From: Saprospiraceae bacterium UBA1994
GTDB lineage: Bacteria > Bacteroidota > Bacteroidia > Chitinophagales > Saprospiraceae
DNA length: 64,000 bases
Assembly: GCA_002335865.1 (NCBI GenBank)
Contig: DDCY01000023.1
Span: 281 to 64,280 of the forward strand
Direction: 5' to 3'
The notes under the pieces are model-generated. The model was not told where the DNA came from. It saw only the letters and a program-made list of their open reading frames with translations, and ran no database searches. Of the stretch, positions 8,920 through 18,360 are shown piece by piece; the stretch's first letter is position 1; the number at the start of each line of letters is the position of its first letter. A program made the position numbers and the translations under genes.

Positions 8920-9684
8920 ATGATAATAGATACACATGCTCATGTCTACTTAGAAGATTTTGACGAAGATGCAAGTTTGATTATCGAGCGAGCAGCGACT
9001 GAAAATGTAGAACAGATATTATTGCCGAATATAGATATGAGTTCTGTCGATAGATTACTTGGTCTATGCGATAAACATTCTCAGATATATAAACCTATGA
9101 TAGGTTTGCATCCATGCTATGTAAAAGAGGATTACAATGATCAGTTAGCACAATTAAAAAAATATTTAGATCGAGAAGATATAGTGGCTGTAGGAGAAAT
9201 CGGTATAGATTTGTATTGGGATAAGACTTTCGAAAAAGAACAAATACAAGCTTACAAGACTCAGATTGAATGGTCTAAAGAAAAGTCGTTGCCATTCGTT
9301 ATTCACTCTAGAGAATCTTTAGATCTAACTATATCTATCGTAGAGAAAATGCAAGATGGCCATCTGAAAGGTGTATTTCATTGTTTCAATGGTACATCAG
9401 AGCAGGCTCAAAGAATCATGGATGTAGGTTTCTATATGGGAATAGGTGGAGTAGTGACATTTAAAAATGCAGGAGTAGATAAAACTGTCGCTAAGTTACC
9501 TATGGAATATCTAGTAGTAGAGACAGATGCGCCATACCTCAGTCCTGTACCGTATCGAGGTTTGAGAAATGAACCATCGTATGTTTCGAAAGTGGTTGAC
9601 AAGATCGCAGAAGTGAAAGAAATGGATAGGGCTGAGGTATGTAAATTAACTACCGAGAATGCCCGAAAATTATTCTCACTATAA
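8920..9684 (+). CDS. tatD: TatD-family metal-dependent deoxyribonuclease
   Basis: 254 residues. The metal-binding motifs are in family order: DTHAHVYLEDF at the N-terminus, GEIGIDLYWD, HSRES, FHCFNG and ETDAPYLSPVPYRG. TatD proteins are amidohydrolase-fold 3'-5' exonucleases and D-aminoacyl-tRNA deacylase relatives, so the cellular substrate cannot be fixed from sequence alone. It ends 58 bases before the tRNA-Ser gene. Confidence 0.93.
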   Translation: MIIDTHAHVYLEDFDEDASLIIERAATENVEQILLPNIDMSSVDRLLGLCDKHSQIYKPMIGLHPCYVKEDYNDQLAQLKKYLDREDIVAVGEIGIDLYWDKTFEKEQIQAYKTQIEWSKEKSLPFVIHSRESLDLTISIVEKMQDGHLKGVFHCFNGTSEQAQRIMDVGFYMGIGGVVTFKNAGVDKTVAKLPMEYLVVETDAPYLSPVPYRGLRNEPSYVSKVVDKIAEVKEMDRAEVCKLTTENARKLFSL

Positions 9685-9742
9685 TGTAGATTGAAAATCA
9701 TGTGCATTACAGATAAAATTACCACATTTGTCTTACGAATAC

Positions 9743-9830
9743 GGAGAGTTGGCCGAGTGGTTTAAGGCGCTCGCCTGGAAAGCGTGTATACTCCAAAAGG
9801 GTATCAAGGGTTCGAATCCCTTACTCTCCG
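9743..9830 (+). tRNA. tRNA-Ser (anticodon GGA)
   Basis: A class II tRNA of 88 nt with a long variable arm (TATACTCC / GGGTATC region). The 7-bp acceptor stem is GGAGAGT/ACTCTCC with a G discriminator. The D-arm reads GCCGAGTGGTTTAAGGC, the anticodon loop CTGGAAA and the T-arm GGTTCGAATCCC. CCA is not encoded. The anticodon stem CTCGC/GCGTG has one T-T mismatch at the second pair. Confidence 0.95.
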
Positions 9831-9931
9831 CAACAAATGTTTCTGATCAGTCGTCGTAATTGCCTAATTATATTGATGATAGTTCTATATTAGAAACGTT
9901 AATGATACTGCCTCTTTAAGGCAATGAATAG

Positions 9932-9979
9932 AAAGATCATTTCATTGAGCTTGCTCGCTCTAAAGATTTGATCTTTTTT
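9932..9979 (+). terminator. Probable terminator downstream of tRNA-Ser
   Basis: The stem AAAGATCA/TGATCTTT (9932-9939 with 9969-9976) encloses a smaller GAGC/GCTC hairpin (9947-9960) and runs into TTTTTT. It stands about 100 bases after the tRNA. Confidence 0.55.
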
Positions 9980-10354
9980 CATTTTAATGTGATGCGAAAT
10001 ATTTTTCTAATATTACTACTCTTCAAAACGGTAGAATGACTGAAATGCAAGATAGCAACATTTTTTGCCCTGATTGTATCATAAATTTAACTTAGGGTTA
10101 ATATTAAATCATTCCAAAATACAATCTGGATTTACAGTACATTATGATTATTTTATATATATAAAATATATGGTATACAATGTTTTATGTAGGTATCAAG
10201 TTAAATTTAGCTAAGTGTCAAGGAATAGCAAAATGTATGCGTACAATTATGTCAAATTAAAAAAACATATCAGTGTGCTATACTTTATTAAAGTTTTCTA
10301 ATTTTAAACCTATTTTAAACAATTTCGACCAATTAAATATAAATTATACAGATC
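9980..10354. other. AT-rich gap before the exbB operon
   Basis: No ORF is supported. It contains a perfect 20-bp AT palindrome at 10149-10168 and presumably the exbB promoter. The TGTGCTATACTTTATT stretch near 10273 is the best candidate -7 region, but it is not a clean match. Confidence 0.3.
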
Positions 10355-11065
10355 ATGCGAAAGTTATTAGTACTATTTGGAGCCATTATGTTTGCAGCGA
10401 GCGATGTCTCAGCACAAGGTGAAGGGTTTGGATTCCAGACTTTAAAGGAGAAATTTATTGAAGGCGACTGGTTCTTTATGAGCTTTGTACTTATATGTTT
10501 GATCTTAGGATTAGCATTCTGTATTGAGCGTATAATAACATTAAATATAGCAACTACTAATACAGACGCACTTCTCAGTAGAATCGACGAAAAATTAGCT
10601 GATGGAGATACAGAAGGAGCAAAAGAAGTATGTCGAGCGACACCTGGTCCAACAGCCAGTGTGCTTTTAGAAGGATTAAATAACTCAGGTGGAGGACCAG
10701 AAGCTGTAGAGAAGGCAATCGTATCATACGGATCTGTACAGATGGGCCTTTTAGAGAAAGGTCTAGTATGGATTTCTCTATTCATTGCGATTGCACCGAT
10801 GCTTGGTTTCATGGGTACGGTAATCGGTATGATTCAAGCATTTGATATGATTGAAGCGGTAGGGGATCTTTCTCCGGCGGTAGTTGCAGGTGGTATTAAG
10901 GTTGCCCTACTTACTACAGTATTCGGTCTTATTACTGCGATTATTCTTCAAGTATTATATAATTACATAGTATCTAAGGTAGATGGTATCGTTAACAAGA
11001 TGGAAGATGCGTCTATCGGTCTTGTAGAGATGATGAATAGAAACAATACTTTCGGAAGATCGTAA
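10355..11065 (+). CDS. exbB: MotA/TolQ/ExbB-family proton channel protein
   Basis: 236 residues: a hydrophobic N-terminal segment ending in SAQ, then TM helices at about 40-62, 136-166 and 178-205. The conserved core reads APMLGFMGTVIGMIQAF followed by GGIKVALLTTVFGL. ExbB pentamers with ExbD convert proton flow into work on TonB for outer-membrane import. It opens a four-gene operon with short gaps (28, 19 and 27 bases). Confidence 0.92.
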   Translation: MRKLLVLFGAIMFAASDVSAQGEGFGFQTLKEKFIEGDWFFMSFVLICLILGLAFCIERIITLNIATTNTDALLSRIDEKLADGDTEGAKEVCRATPGPTASVLLEGLNNSGGGPEAVEKAIVSYGSVQMGLLEKGLVWISLFIAIAPMLGFMGTVIGMIQAFDMIEAVGDLSPAVVAGGIKVALLTTVFGLITAIILQVLYNYIVSKVDGIVNKMEDASIGLVEMMNRNNTFGRS

Positions 11066-11093
11066 GTGCTAACCCTTAAATACAATTACAATT

Positions 11094-11588
11094 ATGTATA
11101 AGTTATTAACAAAATACGGTCAAACCGGAGCACTGTTACTAGGGATAGCTGTAACAGCCATATTCCTTATTACAGTGATGTCAGGACTTAGTTCTTCTGG
11201 GTATGATATGGGTACTGATCTAAACGCATTAGACGACGAGGCTAAAGCAGCAATAGGATTCTTTAATCCTGGACTATGGCTAACGATCATACTTGCAGTA
11301 ATCGCAATAGTGTTAGCTTTCGTGGTATTCGGTATTTGGGATCTTATTAAATATCCTAAATCTGCAATCAAATTCCTTATTGGGTTTGTAGTGCTATTAG
11401 TTATCTTTTTTGCACTCTATGCTTCAGCTAATCCAGAAGTTGTAGGATTTGAAGACAAGATGATGCAGAACGACATAACTGATGGTATAAGTAAATTTAT
11501 TAGTGCAGGAATTTGGACTACTATTGGTCTACTGACAGTTGCATTCTTAGCGATGATTCTATCTGAAATTAGAAACGCATTTAAGTAA
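11094..11588 (+). CDS. Four-helix membrane protein of the ExbBD operon, function unknown
   Basis: 164 residues with four predicted TM helices at about 13-33, 60-83, 92-110 and 140-160. Polar loops are rich in acidic residues (TDLNALDDEAKA). I do not recognise a named domain. Its place between exbB and the two exbD genes suggests an extra subunit or modulator of this proton-driven complex; that is inference from context only. Confidence 0.8.
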   Translation: MYKLLTKYGQTGALLLGIAVTAIFLITVMSGLSSSGYDMGTDLNALDDEAKAAIGFFNPGLWLTIILAVIAIVLAFVVFGIWDLIKYPKSAIKFLIGFVVLLVIFFALYASANPEVVGFEDKMMQNDITDGISKFISAGIWTTIGLLTVAFLAMILSEIRNAFK

Positions 11589-11607
11589 TCCTAAAAACCT
11601 TACTCAA

Positions 11608-12162
11608 ATGGGAAAAACAAATTCAAGAGATAGAATAAAAAATGAAATCAATGCAGGGTCTATGGCCGACATTGCTTTCTTACTGCTTATTTTCTTTCTA
11701 GTAACTACTACGATCGCTGAAGATAGAGGTGTACTAGTAAAGTTGCCACCTTGGTCAAATGAGCCACCTGATACACAGAAGATGAATACACGAAACGTGT
11801 ACTCAGTGTTGGTGAATGCAGATAATCAGTTGCTCGTAAGAGGAGAGCCTGTAGATATAGAGGATTTAAGAGAAAATACTAAGGTATTCATTATGAATCC
11901 ACAGAGGCTAGATAATATGGCAGAGAAGCCTACTAAGGCAATCATCTCGCTAAAAAACGATAGAGGAACTGAATATACTACTTATCTACAAGTATACAAT
12001 GAGCTTAAGGCAGCTTATAATGAGCTTAGAGATGAAGAGGCAGAGAAGACGCACGGAATAAAATTCGAGTTTTTAGACAGTGATCAGAGAAAGGCTATCA
12101 GAGCTAAGATTCCTTTAGTAATATCTGAAGCGGAGCCAACTAACTTCGGTGAAGAAAATTAA
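11608..12162 (+). CDS. exbD: ExbD/TolR-family biopolymer transport protein (first copy)
   Basis: 184 residues with a short cytoplasmic N-terminus and one TM helix with the family motif (SMADIAFLLLIFFLVTTTI), which carries the proton-path Asp. A periplasmic domain follows, longer than in enteric ExbD. It forms the channel partner of ExbB and has a second ExbD-like gene immediately downstream. Confidence 0.92.
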   Translation: MGKTNSRDRIKNEINAGSMADIAFLLLIFFLVTTTIAEDRGVLVKLPPWSNEPPDTQKMNTRNVYSVLVNADNQLLVRGEPVDIEDLRENTKVFIMNPQRLDNMAEKPTKAIISLKNDRGTEYTTYLQVYNELKAAYNELRDEEAEKTHGIKFEFLDSDQRKAIRAKIPLVISEAEPTNFGEEN

Positions 12163-12189
12163 TTTTCTGAGTTACTTAAAAATATAATA

Positions 12190-12657
12190 ATGGCAAAGTT
12201 TAATAAAAAAAGAAGTAAAGCAGAACCGGAAGTATCGACGGCATCATTGCCTGATATTATTTTCATGTTACTTTTCTTCTTCATGGTAGTAACTGTACTA
12301 AGAGATAGTGAAAGAAAGGTAGATGTAGTTACTCCTAATGCAAGTGAGTTAACTAAGTTGGTGAAGAAATCTTTGGTTAACTATGTATATATCGGAAGAC
12401 CCAAAGATGCTTATAAAACAACATATGGTACGAAGCCAAGAATACAGTTAGGAGATAAGATTGCTGATTTATCTGACATTCCACTTTTCTTAGAAAAACA
12501 TAAGGCCAAGCTAGCAGAGAATGAGAAAGAACAAATTACCTCCTCCCTCAGAATAGACGGTTCGGTTACTATGGGAATTGTATCAGATGTTAAGTTAGCA
12601 TTAAGGAAAGCTAATCAGTTAAAAATTAACTATTCTGCTAAGCCTCCAGTTAAATAG
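12190..12657 (+). CDS. exbD: ExbD/TolR-family biopolymer transport protein (second copy)
   Basis: 155 residues with one TM helix (ASLPDIIFMLLFFFMVVTVL) containing the conserved Asp, and a periplasmic domain. It differs clearly from the first copy, so the pair probably forms a heteromeric ExbD, as is common in Bacteroidota. It is the last gene of the operon, which ends at the terminator at 12695. Confidence 0.92.
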   Translation: MAKFNKKRSKAEPEVSTASLPDIIFMLLFFFMVVTVLRDSERKVDVVTPNASELTKLVKKSLVNYVYIGRPKDAYKTTYGTKPRIQLGDKIADLSDIPLFLEKHKAKLAENEKEQITSSLRIDGSVTMGIVSDVKLALRKANQLKINYSAKPPVK

Positions 12658-12694
12658 CATTAACAAATAGTAAAACAGTATTTGAAACAATATT

Positions 12695-12729
12695 AAAACT
12701 CTTTGCGATTCGTTCGCAAGGAGTTTTTT
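12695..12729 (+). terminator. Rho-independent terminator of the exbB operon
   Basis: A stem of 14 bp (AAAACTCTTTGCGA with TCGCAAGGAGTTTT, one T-G pair) with a five-base loop, continuing into TTTTTT. Confidence 0.9.
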
Positions 12730-12995
12730 GTTTTAACAACTTCTTGATAATCATATTTTAAATTTCGAAGAGTATATACAATACCATCTAATTGTTTAGC
12801 TTCCATTTAACGTTTCTGATACACGGTTTTCATTTCAATTTTTGAATTGTGACAACCAAAATCACAAATACATTATACCCAAAACAGGGCAGTTAGGAAT
12901 AAAGAGCTCTATTGTTATTTAGCTCAATGTTCATCATAATCATTCACAACTACGCATAAAATTTCTTATCTTGAACCAAAGATAATATTGAGTAT

Positions 12996-13300
12996 ATGAA
13001 GGTGAAATTTTGTGTAGCTGCGAAATAAGTTGAAGTTAGCGCGCACTTAGTTACATTTGATATTGGATATACGATACTAGTAGATTTTGGTATGTTTTAT
13101 GGTTCTGATAAGGATCTTTGAGAATGGCATAACACATGGCATTTGATCCGTACAAAGTAGATTTGTTGTTATTGTCACATGCACATATAGACCATACTGG
13201 TCGTGTATCTCAACTTGATAAGCACGGTGCTGAAGAGAATATTCATTGTTCAATATACAACTTGAGTTTTAGAAATAGTTTAAAAATTTTGGACTTGGAG
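12996..13300 (+). pseudogene. Decayed MBL-fold beta-CASP RNA/DNA hydrolase, N-terminal fragment
   Basis: Starting at ATG 12996 the translation reads MKVKFCVAAK, a stop, then after frame changes AHLVTFD, ILVDFGMFYGSDK, AFDPYKVDLLLLSHAHIDH (13140-13195) and TGRVSQL. This matches the order of the beta-CASP family N-terminus (KVTFLGAA, LVDCGLFQG, FDP, HAHIDH). There are at least one nonsense change and two frameshifts, and nothing recognisable after about 13300, so the gene is broken and truncated. The flanking bases 12730-12995 hold nothing I can support. Confidence 0.75.
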
Positions 13301-13436
13301 ATGTGATTATATCAGAAAAAGGACAAGAATTCGATTTGAAAAAGAGTTAAGTAGACGATATATCTAGATATCTACTAGATGTTGCAGCGTTTCGTAAGTG
13401 TCTATTATTTATATAGTGATCATACAATACCATACT

Positions 13437-14978
13437 ATGACGAGATTTATATGCTTATATATATATGCCATGATGATAATTATATTATCATCTTGCTCAG
13501 ATGTAGAAGATATTAGTGATGCTGATTTTGTTTCTGATGTAAGCGTGGCTATTTCTTTGATCAATACACAATTGACATTAGATTCTGTTTCGGAAAGATT
13601 AAATGGCCTTACTTCAATAGTAATAGCTCCTAATGGCCAAGTAACAATCAAGTATAGAAGTGAAGTTATAAGACAAGATGCAGATGATATTTTTCCTGTC
13701 TTCCCTGTTATTATTGATGTTCCAATAGTTGGCCCTAACTCTATATGGAGTTTGGAGTCTTTGGCTTCCCTTACTGATGCTTTTGCAGATAACGAGATAA
13801 GGAAGGCTATTTTTCAAGATAATAATGTATTCTTTAAGTTACAACATGCATCAGATGATGATGTAATATTTACGATAACTATACCTGAATTTACATTAGG
13901 AGGAGAACCATTTACTAGAACTTATACGGTGCCACCGAGACTCGATGAAGCCGATGTCTACAATACTGTATCAGTATCATTGGATGACTACCTTTTCTTA
14001 CCAGTAGACAATGCATTAAGTTTTATATATACTGCAGTGGATAGCGAAGGAAATACTATAGATATGACTGCTACTGCTATGAAGTTGGATTTTCTTAATT
14101 TTGAATATGTTGAAGGATACTTTGGCGAGCGTATTTTTGATATTCAAGGTGATATTATAGAGGTAGGTCTATTTGATAAGTGGATTAGTGGTGGACTAGA
14201 GTTTGAAGATCCTAAAGTAAGTGTTCGTGTAGAAAATTCTTTCGGTTTTCCAGTGAAAACTGAATTTCAAAAATTACAGTTCAAAACCATTAATGGTACA
14301 ATATACGATATAGAGAGTGGCCTCATAGAAGAAGGTGTCGCATTTGATTATCCTAGTCTGGATGAAGTTGGTGAAGTCAAAGAAACGAGTTTTGACTTCA
14401 ATAAAAGCAATTCCAATATTCAGCAGATATTTATTGACAAAGTAGCTTCAGTAAATTATGATATCGATGCGTTAGCTAATCCAGATGCTGACCCAACGAT
14501 AAGTGGCTTTCTCAATAAAGAGAGTTACTTTCGAATAGATGTATCTGTAGATCTTCCGCTCAATGGTATTGTCAATGAGTTAGTAATTTCTGATACTTTG
14601 GATTTTGATCTCAATGAAGTGGAAGATGTAAATAGTGCAGAATTCAAATTTGTAGTGAGAAATGATTTTCCGTCTACGGTGAATGTACAGGCGGTAATAC
14701 TTAACGCTCAAAATAACCCAATAGATGTGATTTTTGAAGGAGATGGTATAATACTAGATGCTGCTATGCTTGGAGCCGATGGGAGGACCGTCAATGGAGA
14801 AACTACTATTGAGTATGTAAACTTACCAAAGGATAGAATTAATACCATTAAAGAGGGGAAACGTATTGTTCTTGTTGCTTATATTGATAGTAAGAACGTA
14901 TCTGACGACTATTTATGGTTCTATAGTGATTATGAAATAGACTTTAAGCTCGGAGCTATATTAAATTTGGAAAACTAG
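13437..14978 (+). CDS. Exported lipoprotein of unknown function
   Basis: 513 residues from the ATG at 13437; a GTG-started frame from 13398 only adds an unlikely leader. The signal peptide ends in a lipobox (IIILSSC), so the protein is lipid-anchored. The rest is rich in beta-strand-like sequence and acidic residues, with no domain I can name. It is followed after 15 bases by a DUF5723 outer-membrane protein, so the two probably form one envelope unit. Confidence 0.8.
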   Translation: MTRFICLYIYAMMIIILSSCSDVEDISDADFVSDVSVAISLINTQLTLDSVSERLNGLTSIVIAPNGQVTIKYRSEVIRQDADDIFPVFPVIIDVPIVGPNSIWSLESLASLTDAFADNEIRKAIFQDNNVFFKLQHASDDDVIFTITIPEFTLGGEPFTRTYTVPPRLDEADVYNTVSVSLDDYLFLPVDNALSFIYTAVDSEGNTIDMTATAMKLDFLNFEYVEGYFGERIFDIQGDIIEVGLFDKWISGGLEFEDPKVSVRVENSFGFPVKTEFQKLQFKTINGTIYDIESGLIEEGVAFDYPSLDEVGEVKETSFDFNKSNSNIQQIFIDKVASVNYDIDALANPDADPTISGFLNKESYFRIDVSVDLPLNGIVNELVISDTLDFDLNEVEDVNSAEFKFVVRNDFPSTVNVQAVILNAQNNPIDVIFEGDGIILDAAMLGADGRTVNGETTIEYVNLPKDRINTIKEGKRIVLVAYIDSKNVSDDYLWFYSDYEIDFKLGAILNLEN

Positions 14979-14993
14979 AATAGAAGTATATTG

Positions 14994-16301
14994 ATGTATA
15001 GAGTAATATCGACAATAATAGTAATTGTACTTGTTCGGTTTTCGGCGATTGGTCAGGATATTTCTATTCACATGATGGATAGTGTTTACGCGCGTACCGA
15101 TGTCAATCCAGCTTTTCGTTTTAGTAATAATTTAGTATTCGACTTACCCGGAATTTCTGCTGGTGCTTTCACTAATGGGGTCGCTATTGGAGATCTGTTA
15201 ATAGAAAATGGAGGACTTAATGAACTGAAACTTAAAGAAGGGATGGAGGATGTTAACGACATCAATTACGTTACAGGAAATATGGCTGTCAATTTTATCG
15301 GAGTAGGTTTGAATATGGGTAAATGGCAGTTATCTACAGGTTACAATTGGTATTATCAAGGATCAATAAATTATACCAAGGATATCTTCTTACTAGCAGC
15401 TAATGGTAATGCGCCTTACATCGGGGAGACACTTGACGTCGGACCTGAGCTACTATTGCAATCATACCACGAAGTCTATATAGGAGCGTCATACCAAATG
15501 AGTAATATAACATTGGGAGCAAGGATTAAATTACTGTCAGGTATTAATGATATCTCGACTGATAATGCGTCTATTAAGTTAACTACGGAAGAGGAAATAT
15601 ATCAACTAAGAGTAGAGAGTGACTATGTCTTGAATACAACGGGTATTTTAGATTACAACGGAATAAAGGATGTTGATATTGATGCGGATAAGCTTTTAGA
15701 TGAGCTATTCTCTAATTTCTTGGGAGACAATATTGGATTGGCTTTTGACTTTGGTTTGGATTGGAAAGTAAATGATAAATTTAATATATCTGCTAGTATA
15801 CTAGACTTGGGAAAAATATCTTGGAACAAAGAAGTGATCAACTATAAAAGCAAAGGTGACAATACTTTTGAAGGAGTGGATATACTAGACTACATAGATG
15901 ATGATCAAGAAGTAGTGCTTGAGGACAGCCTCTATAATCTTTTAGATTTTGAAGAAAGTAATGAAGGGTACTCCACATCTGTAGGCGCTAGGATACAGCT
16001 CAGCACAAGATATCAAATGAGTCCAAAACTTACACTAGGTACAAATTATTATAGGGCAAGCAATACTATAAATAGTCGTTATTTATTATCAGTCAACTGC
16101 CAATACAAAACACTGCCTTGGTTTTCAATCGGTACAGGATATGGTATATCATCTAATAGTCCAATACTTATTCCACTCAATACTATGTTTCATATAGGAT
16201 TTGTGGACTTTTACATGAGTACTGAAAACATTTTATCGGGTTTTTCTATTACCACAACTAATGTATCTAGTGTAAAGGTAGGTTTGCAGCTAGGGTTTTA
16301 A
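14994..16301 (+). CDS. DUF5723-family outer-membrane protein
   Basis: 435 residues from the ATG at 14994 (an in-frame TTG precedes it directly). The signal peptide ends in SAIGQ. The pattern DVNPAFRFSNNLVFDLPGIS near the mature N-terminus, the alternating strands and a final aromatic-rich strand (VGLQLGF) fit the DUF5723 group of Bacteroidota beta-barrel proteins. Function unknown. It sits directly behind a lipoprotein gene, which may be its partner. Confidence 0.75.
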   Translation: MYRVISTIIVIVLVRFSAIGQDISIHMMDSVYARTDVNPAFRFSNNLVFDLPGISAGAFTNGVAIGDLLIENGGLNELKLKEGMEDVNDINYVTGNMAVNFIGVGLNMGKWQLSTGYNWYYQGSINYTKDIFLLAANGNAPYIGETLDVGPELLLQSYHEVYIGASYQMSNITLGARIKLLSGINDISTDNASIKLTTEEEIYQLRVESDYVLNTTGILDYNGIKDVDIDADKLLDELFSNFLGDNIGLAFDFGLDWKVNDKFNISASILDLGKISWNKEVINYKSKGDNTFEGVDILDYIDDDQEVVLEDSLYNLLDFEESNEGYSTSVGARIQLSTRYQMSPKLTLGTNYYRASNTINSRYLLSVNCQYKTLPWFSIGTGYGISSNSPILIPLNTMFHIGFVDFYMSTENILSGFSITTTNVSSVKVGLQLGF

Positions 16302-16541
16302 ACAATCATTGCTATAATACTATCTATATTGCTTCAAAGTAAAGTACTATGATTATATTACATTGAATATACTTAGTCTTATTAATTGACGAATTATAGA
16401 GGCCTTTAGGTTTGTATCATTAGTTTTTATATTTAACTATTAGACATTAGAAGCATTTTAAAACGTAATTTGTATAAATACGTCCATGATCTAATTTTAT
16501 TCAGCTTATCTAAATACAGTGTTATTCTAAATTAAAATATT

Positions 16542-17561
16542 ATGAAATTGAATCATCTTTTTACGTTAGTCGCAACATTATTAATGTTTTCTTGTGCAGA
16601 AGATCCAATGGTGGCTCCTCAGGACATGGAGCAAGAGCCTGAGATAGAAACAATCTGTGATACTGAAAGATATATATCTCCAATATTCGAAGAGTTAGAT
16701 AGCATGACTGTCATGTATGCAGAGAAAAACCAACAGACTGCTCATCCTAACGATCTATTCATGGATGTATATATGCCTGCTGTAGGGACTGATACACTTA
16801 ATAAAAGACCAGTAATGATATGGGCATTTGGTGGAGCATTTATCGCAGGTGATAGAGAGCAAACACATTTTTTAGCTAGAAAAAGTGCTAAGCTCGGTTA
16901 TGTATCAGCGTCTATTGACTATAGGATATTAGCTTCTATTTTCCCATTGCCTGATTCAACTATCATGATAAATACAGCTGTGAAAGCTGCGGCTGATATG
17001 AAAGCAGCGATTAGACACTTCAAGATGAGTGCTGATCTAGGTAATGATATGAATATTGACCCAGATCAGATTTACATTGGCGGCCTTTCTGCAGGGGCAT
17101 TAACAGCATTAATGGCTGGCGCAGTTGATGACTCTGATATTGATAACGATTTTCTTAGAAGTGTGATTGATAATAATGGAGGAATTGCAGGTAATACAGG
17201 AAGCACAGAGAATCAATCTTATGACTATACAGTAAAAGGTATAGTAAATCTCTCAGGGGCAGTGTATAAATTGGATTTTTTAGATCCTACAGATCCACCA
17301 ATATTTAGTGTTCACGGTGATGCCGATGAGGTAGTGCAGTATACAGTAGGTATGCCTAATGTACTTATCCCTATAAATTTCGATCTTTATGGAAGTAAAG
17401 CTATATTCGATAGATGCCAAGAAATAGGGCTTAAGAATGATCTAGTAACTGTTGAGGGTGGGGGTCATACAAATATTTATAGTAGTGCTGAATACGCCCA
17501 AACTCGTGAAGAGTTTTTTGCACAAGCATATCAATTCCTCAAAGAACAAATCTGTAAATAA
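16542..17561 (+). CDS. Lipoprotein alpha/beta-hydrolase (carboxylesterase-like)
   Basis: 339 residues. The lipobox is at LMFSC. The alpha/beta-hydrolase core has an oxyanion-hole motif (WAFGGAF), the nucleophile elbow GLSAG (IYIGGLSAGA), an acid region at HGDADEVV and a catalytic His in GGGHTNI. It probably hydrolyses an ester at the cell envelope; the substrate is unknown. It ends 5 bases before the next gene, so they may be co-transcribed. Confidence 0.88.
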   Translation: MKLNHLFTLVATLLMFSCAEDPMVAPQDMEQEPEIETICDTERYISPIFEELDSMTVMYAEKNQQTAHPNDLFMDVYMPAVGTDTLNKRPVMIWAFGGAFIAGDREQTHFLARKSAKLGYVSASIDYRILASIFPLPDSTIMINTAVKAAADMKAAIRHFKMSADLGNDMNIDPDQIYIGGLSAGALTALMAGAVDDSDIDNDFLRSVIDNNGGIAGNTGSTENQSYDYTVKGIVNLSGAVYKLDFLDPTDPPIFSVHGDADEVVQYTVGMPNVLIPINFDLYGSKAIFDRCQEIGLKNDLVTVEGGGHTNIYSSAEYAQTREEFFAQAYQFLKEQICK

Positions 17562-17566
17562 ATTCA

Positions 17567-18202
17567 ATGAATATAGCGACTTTCACATTCAATCCATTTA
17601 GTGAGAATACATATGTGTTGTATGATGAGACAAAGGACTGTATCATTGTAGATCCGGGTTGTTATACAGAAGAAGAGCAAACGCAGCTCACAGATTTTAT
17701 TGCTCAGCACGCGCTTGTGCCAGTGCACTTATTGAATACACACTGTCATATAGATCATGTATTGGGTAATAAGTTCGTTTCTGATCGTTATGGTTTATCT
17801 TTGTCTAGCCACGCTGGAGAACAGATCGTGTTAGATGCCCAACCTACAGTGAGTCAGATGTATGGTATATCTTATTTGCGTTCTCCAGATATTAAGATAT
17901 TTTTAGCTCAAGATGATATCCTTACCTTTGGAAATACGTCGCTAAAAGTACTTTTTACTCCTGGTCATTCTCCAGCGAGTATATCACTTTACAATCATGA
18001 GTCTATGCAGCTTATTGCTGGAGACGTACTCTTCGATGGAAGCATAGGTCGTACGGATCTCCCCGGTGGAGATTTCAAAACGCTTATAGATTCCATTACG
18101 ACACAGTTATTAAAACTTGATGATAAAGTTGTGGTCTATTCTGGGCATGGAGAGATTACGACAATTGGGAAAGAGCGTAGAAGTAATCCGTTTCTCACAT
18201 AG
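17567..18202 (+). CDS. MBL-fold metallo-hydrolase, glyoxalase-II-like
   Basis: 211 residues. Metal ligands: THCHIDHVLGN (HxHxDH), FTPGHSPAS, then GDVLFDGSIGRTDLPGGD and YSGHGEITTIG. This is the YcbL/glyoxalase II subgroup, which cleaves thioesters such as S-lactoylglutathione-type compounds; the exact substrate is open. N-terminal FNPFSENTYVLYDE is typical of the group. Confidence 0.92.
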   Translation: MNIATFTFNPFSENTYVLYDETKDCIIVDPGCYTEEEQTQLTDFIAQHALVPVHLLNTHCHIDHVLGNKFVSDRYGLSLSSHAGEQIVLDAQPTVSQMYGISYLRSPDIKIFLAQDDILTFGNTSLKVLFTPGHSPASISLYNHESMQLIAGDVLFDGSIGRTDLPGGDFKTLIDSITTQLLKLDDKVVVYSGHGEITTIGKERRSNPFLT

Positions 18203-18360
18203 GCGCGGAGTTTCTAGATTTCGAACTTTGAGGGAATAGATTTTTAGAGTAGACTTATTTTAAATTGCTATCTACATAACTTGTAGTTTTCCTAGTGTGT
18301 TACAATTTCTATGAGGACCGTTTAAGCTCTCTAAATCTCTAAATAGCGACTCTATAAGTC

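Noticed and set aside
12693..12806. A 37-codon minus-strand ORF (starts MEAKQLDGIVYTLRNL)
   Set aside because: It runs through the exbB operon terminator and has no start signals; kept only as a possible chance frame.
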